DNA from: JADKFD01 sp964561825
GTDB lineage: Bacteria > Pseudomonadota > Gammaproteobacteria > Xanthomonadales > SZUA-5
Assembly (NCBI GenBank): GCA_964561825.1
Contig: CAZLSB010000243.1
Coordinates: 1-6,144 of the forward strand
Direction of reading: 5' to 3'
Length of the DNA: 6,144 nt
Shown: positions 5,520 through 6,144 of the stretch, one piece after another
Position numbering within the stretch: the first letter of the stretch is position 1
How the letters are laid out: every line of letters begins with the position of its first letter
The notes under the pieces: model-generated
Seen by the model: the letters and a program-made list of their open reading frames with translations, nothing else
Told to the model about the DNA's origin: nothing
Database searches by the model: none
Position numbers and translations under genes: made by a program

Positions 5520-6144
5520 ATTCAAAGCCATTACGAAACAGCGCGGCTGGCAGCTCAAGCAGCTGGCGCTCGACCGCACCCGCATCACAAAGTACGCTGC
5601 CATTCGCGTCGCCATCGATAGGCGCAGGCTTATCACGAGCATCCTGTGAATTGCTGCAGGCTGCACCACCACGATCCAGGGCGGGGCTGCCGGGTAGCGG
5701 CAAAAACGTGTTGACCCGCCCACCATAGTCAGCAAAATCACCCAAACCAAAGCCGGCAAAGGTTGACGAAATAGCATCGGTAGGCGCATTCAAGCCGCAA
5801 CCTAATGCACCGATACTGCCGCCAAGACTGGTGATGCCAGCACCTCCAGGGGAAACGCACGGGGTGCCAGCGCGCGCCCAAAGCAGCGAGCGCACGATTT
5901 CTGCGCGCATATTGCCGCTCAAATGTAGGGCGCTGCCGCCACTGCTGGCTGAGGCTCCCATGAGGGTGGAGGTGTCAATCAAGGCGGGAATAGTGCTGCT
6001 TGACGTGAACGCAAAATCGCCGCCGTTGCCAGCGGTGACGGTATTATTCGAGGTTGTGGTGTGCGTGATCCTGGGGTTGCGGCCGACACAAACGCTGCGC
6101 CAAATCGGCCGGATTGGCATCGTCACTGAACCGCCACCGGCGCC
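5518..6144 (-). CDS. secreted choice-of-anchor Q-type protein, C-terminal part (N-terminus beyond window)
   Basis: The frame is open to the window edge, giving 208 visible residues. A GTG at 6126 is in frame, but the frame continues upstream as GAGGGS, so I read the gene as truncated at its 5' end by the window. The first part has SNNTVTAGN- and SALHLSGN-type turns of a beta-helix protein. The last part matches the choice-of-anchor Q pattern: a GALGCGLN block, ADYGG, LPGSPALDRGG, then IDGDANGSVLCDAGAVER. The protein ends exactly in LFRNGFE. It is probably an exported surface or extracellular protein of unknown ligand. It is the first of two co-oriented genes with shared architecture and tail motif. 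The domain call rests on remembered consensus, not a search. Confidence 0.75.
   Translation of the reverse strand, partial: GAGGGSVTMPIRPIWRSVCVGRNPRITHTTTSNNTVTAGNGGDFAFTSSSTIPALIDTSTLMGASASSGGSALHLSGNMRAEIVRSLLWARAGTPCVSPGGAGITSLGGSIGALGCGLNAPTDAISSTFAGFGLGDFADYGGRVNTFLPLPGSPALDRGGAACSNSQDARDKPAPIDGDANGSVLCDAGAVERQLLELPAALFRNGFE

Noticed and set aside
5484..5789. 101-codon - strand frame spanning the junction of the two secreted-protein genes
   Set aside because: It overlaps the choice-of-anchor Q motif frame and the Shine-Dalgarno junction, and has no family signature.

Overview
The window looks like chromosomal DNA of a gammaproteobacterium, most likely Xanthomonadales/Rhodanobacteraceae-like. 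This is inferred from the lpxB-rnhB order, moderate-to-high GC, and two secreted proteins of the CSLREA/beta-helix and choice-of-anchor Q types. Both of those proteins end in a '[IL]F-x-x-GFE' motif that I associate with secreted proteins of this group. I cannot assign a genus.

Layout. Bases 1-231 hold the 3' end of an unrecognised reading frame and a possible sigma70-like promoter. Bases 232-1987 are a housekeeping pair on the + strand: lpxB (lipid A disaccharide synthase) overlapping rnhB (ribonuclease HII). Bases 1988-2099 are a short intergenic stretch with three consecutive inverted repeats. Bases 2100-3754 are a tightly coupled two-gene module on the + strand: a 379-aa AAA/ABC-type ATPase and a 172-aa protein with a PD-(D/E)XK-nuclease-like motif, joined by an ATGA stop/start overlap. 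A 32-codon small frame follows at 3762. Bases 3899-6144 are on the - strand and hold two secreted-protein genes transcribed towards the ATPase module: the truncated upstream one (5518-6144) and a complete 535-aa CSLREA/beta-helix protein (3899-5506). They are 11 nt apart, with a near-consensus Shine-Dalgarno overlapping the upstream stop codon.

How the genes work together. lpxB and rnhB form the end of the conserved lpxD-fabZ-lpxA-lpxB-rnhB run. In many gammaproteobacteria dnaE comes next, but here the ATPase/nuclease-like pair occupies that place. An ATPase with intact Walker A, signature, Walker B and His-switch motifs, coupled to a small PD-(D/E)XK-like protein, has the general architecture of two-gene defence or DNA-processing systems (compare Septu, PARIS and AbiL as analogues, not as assigned homologues). 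It is the best candidate here for a poorly described system. The beta-helix pair probably makes co-expressed surface or extracellular proteins. No tRNA, rRNA, CRISPR array, insertion sequence or integrase was seen.
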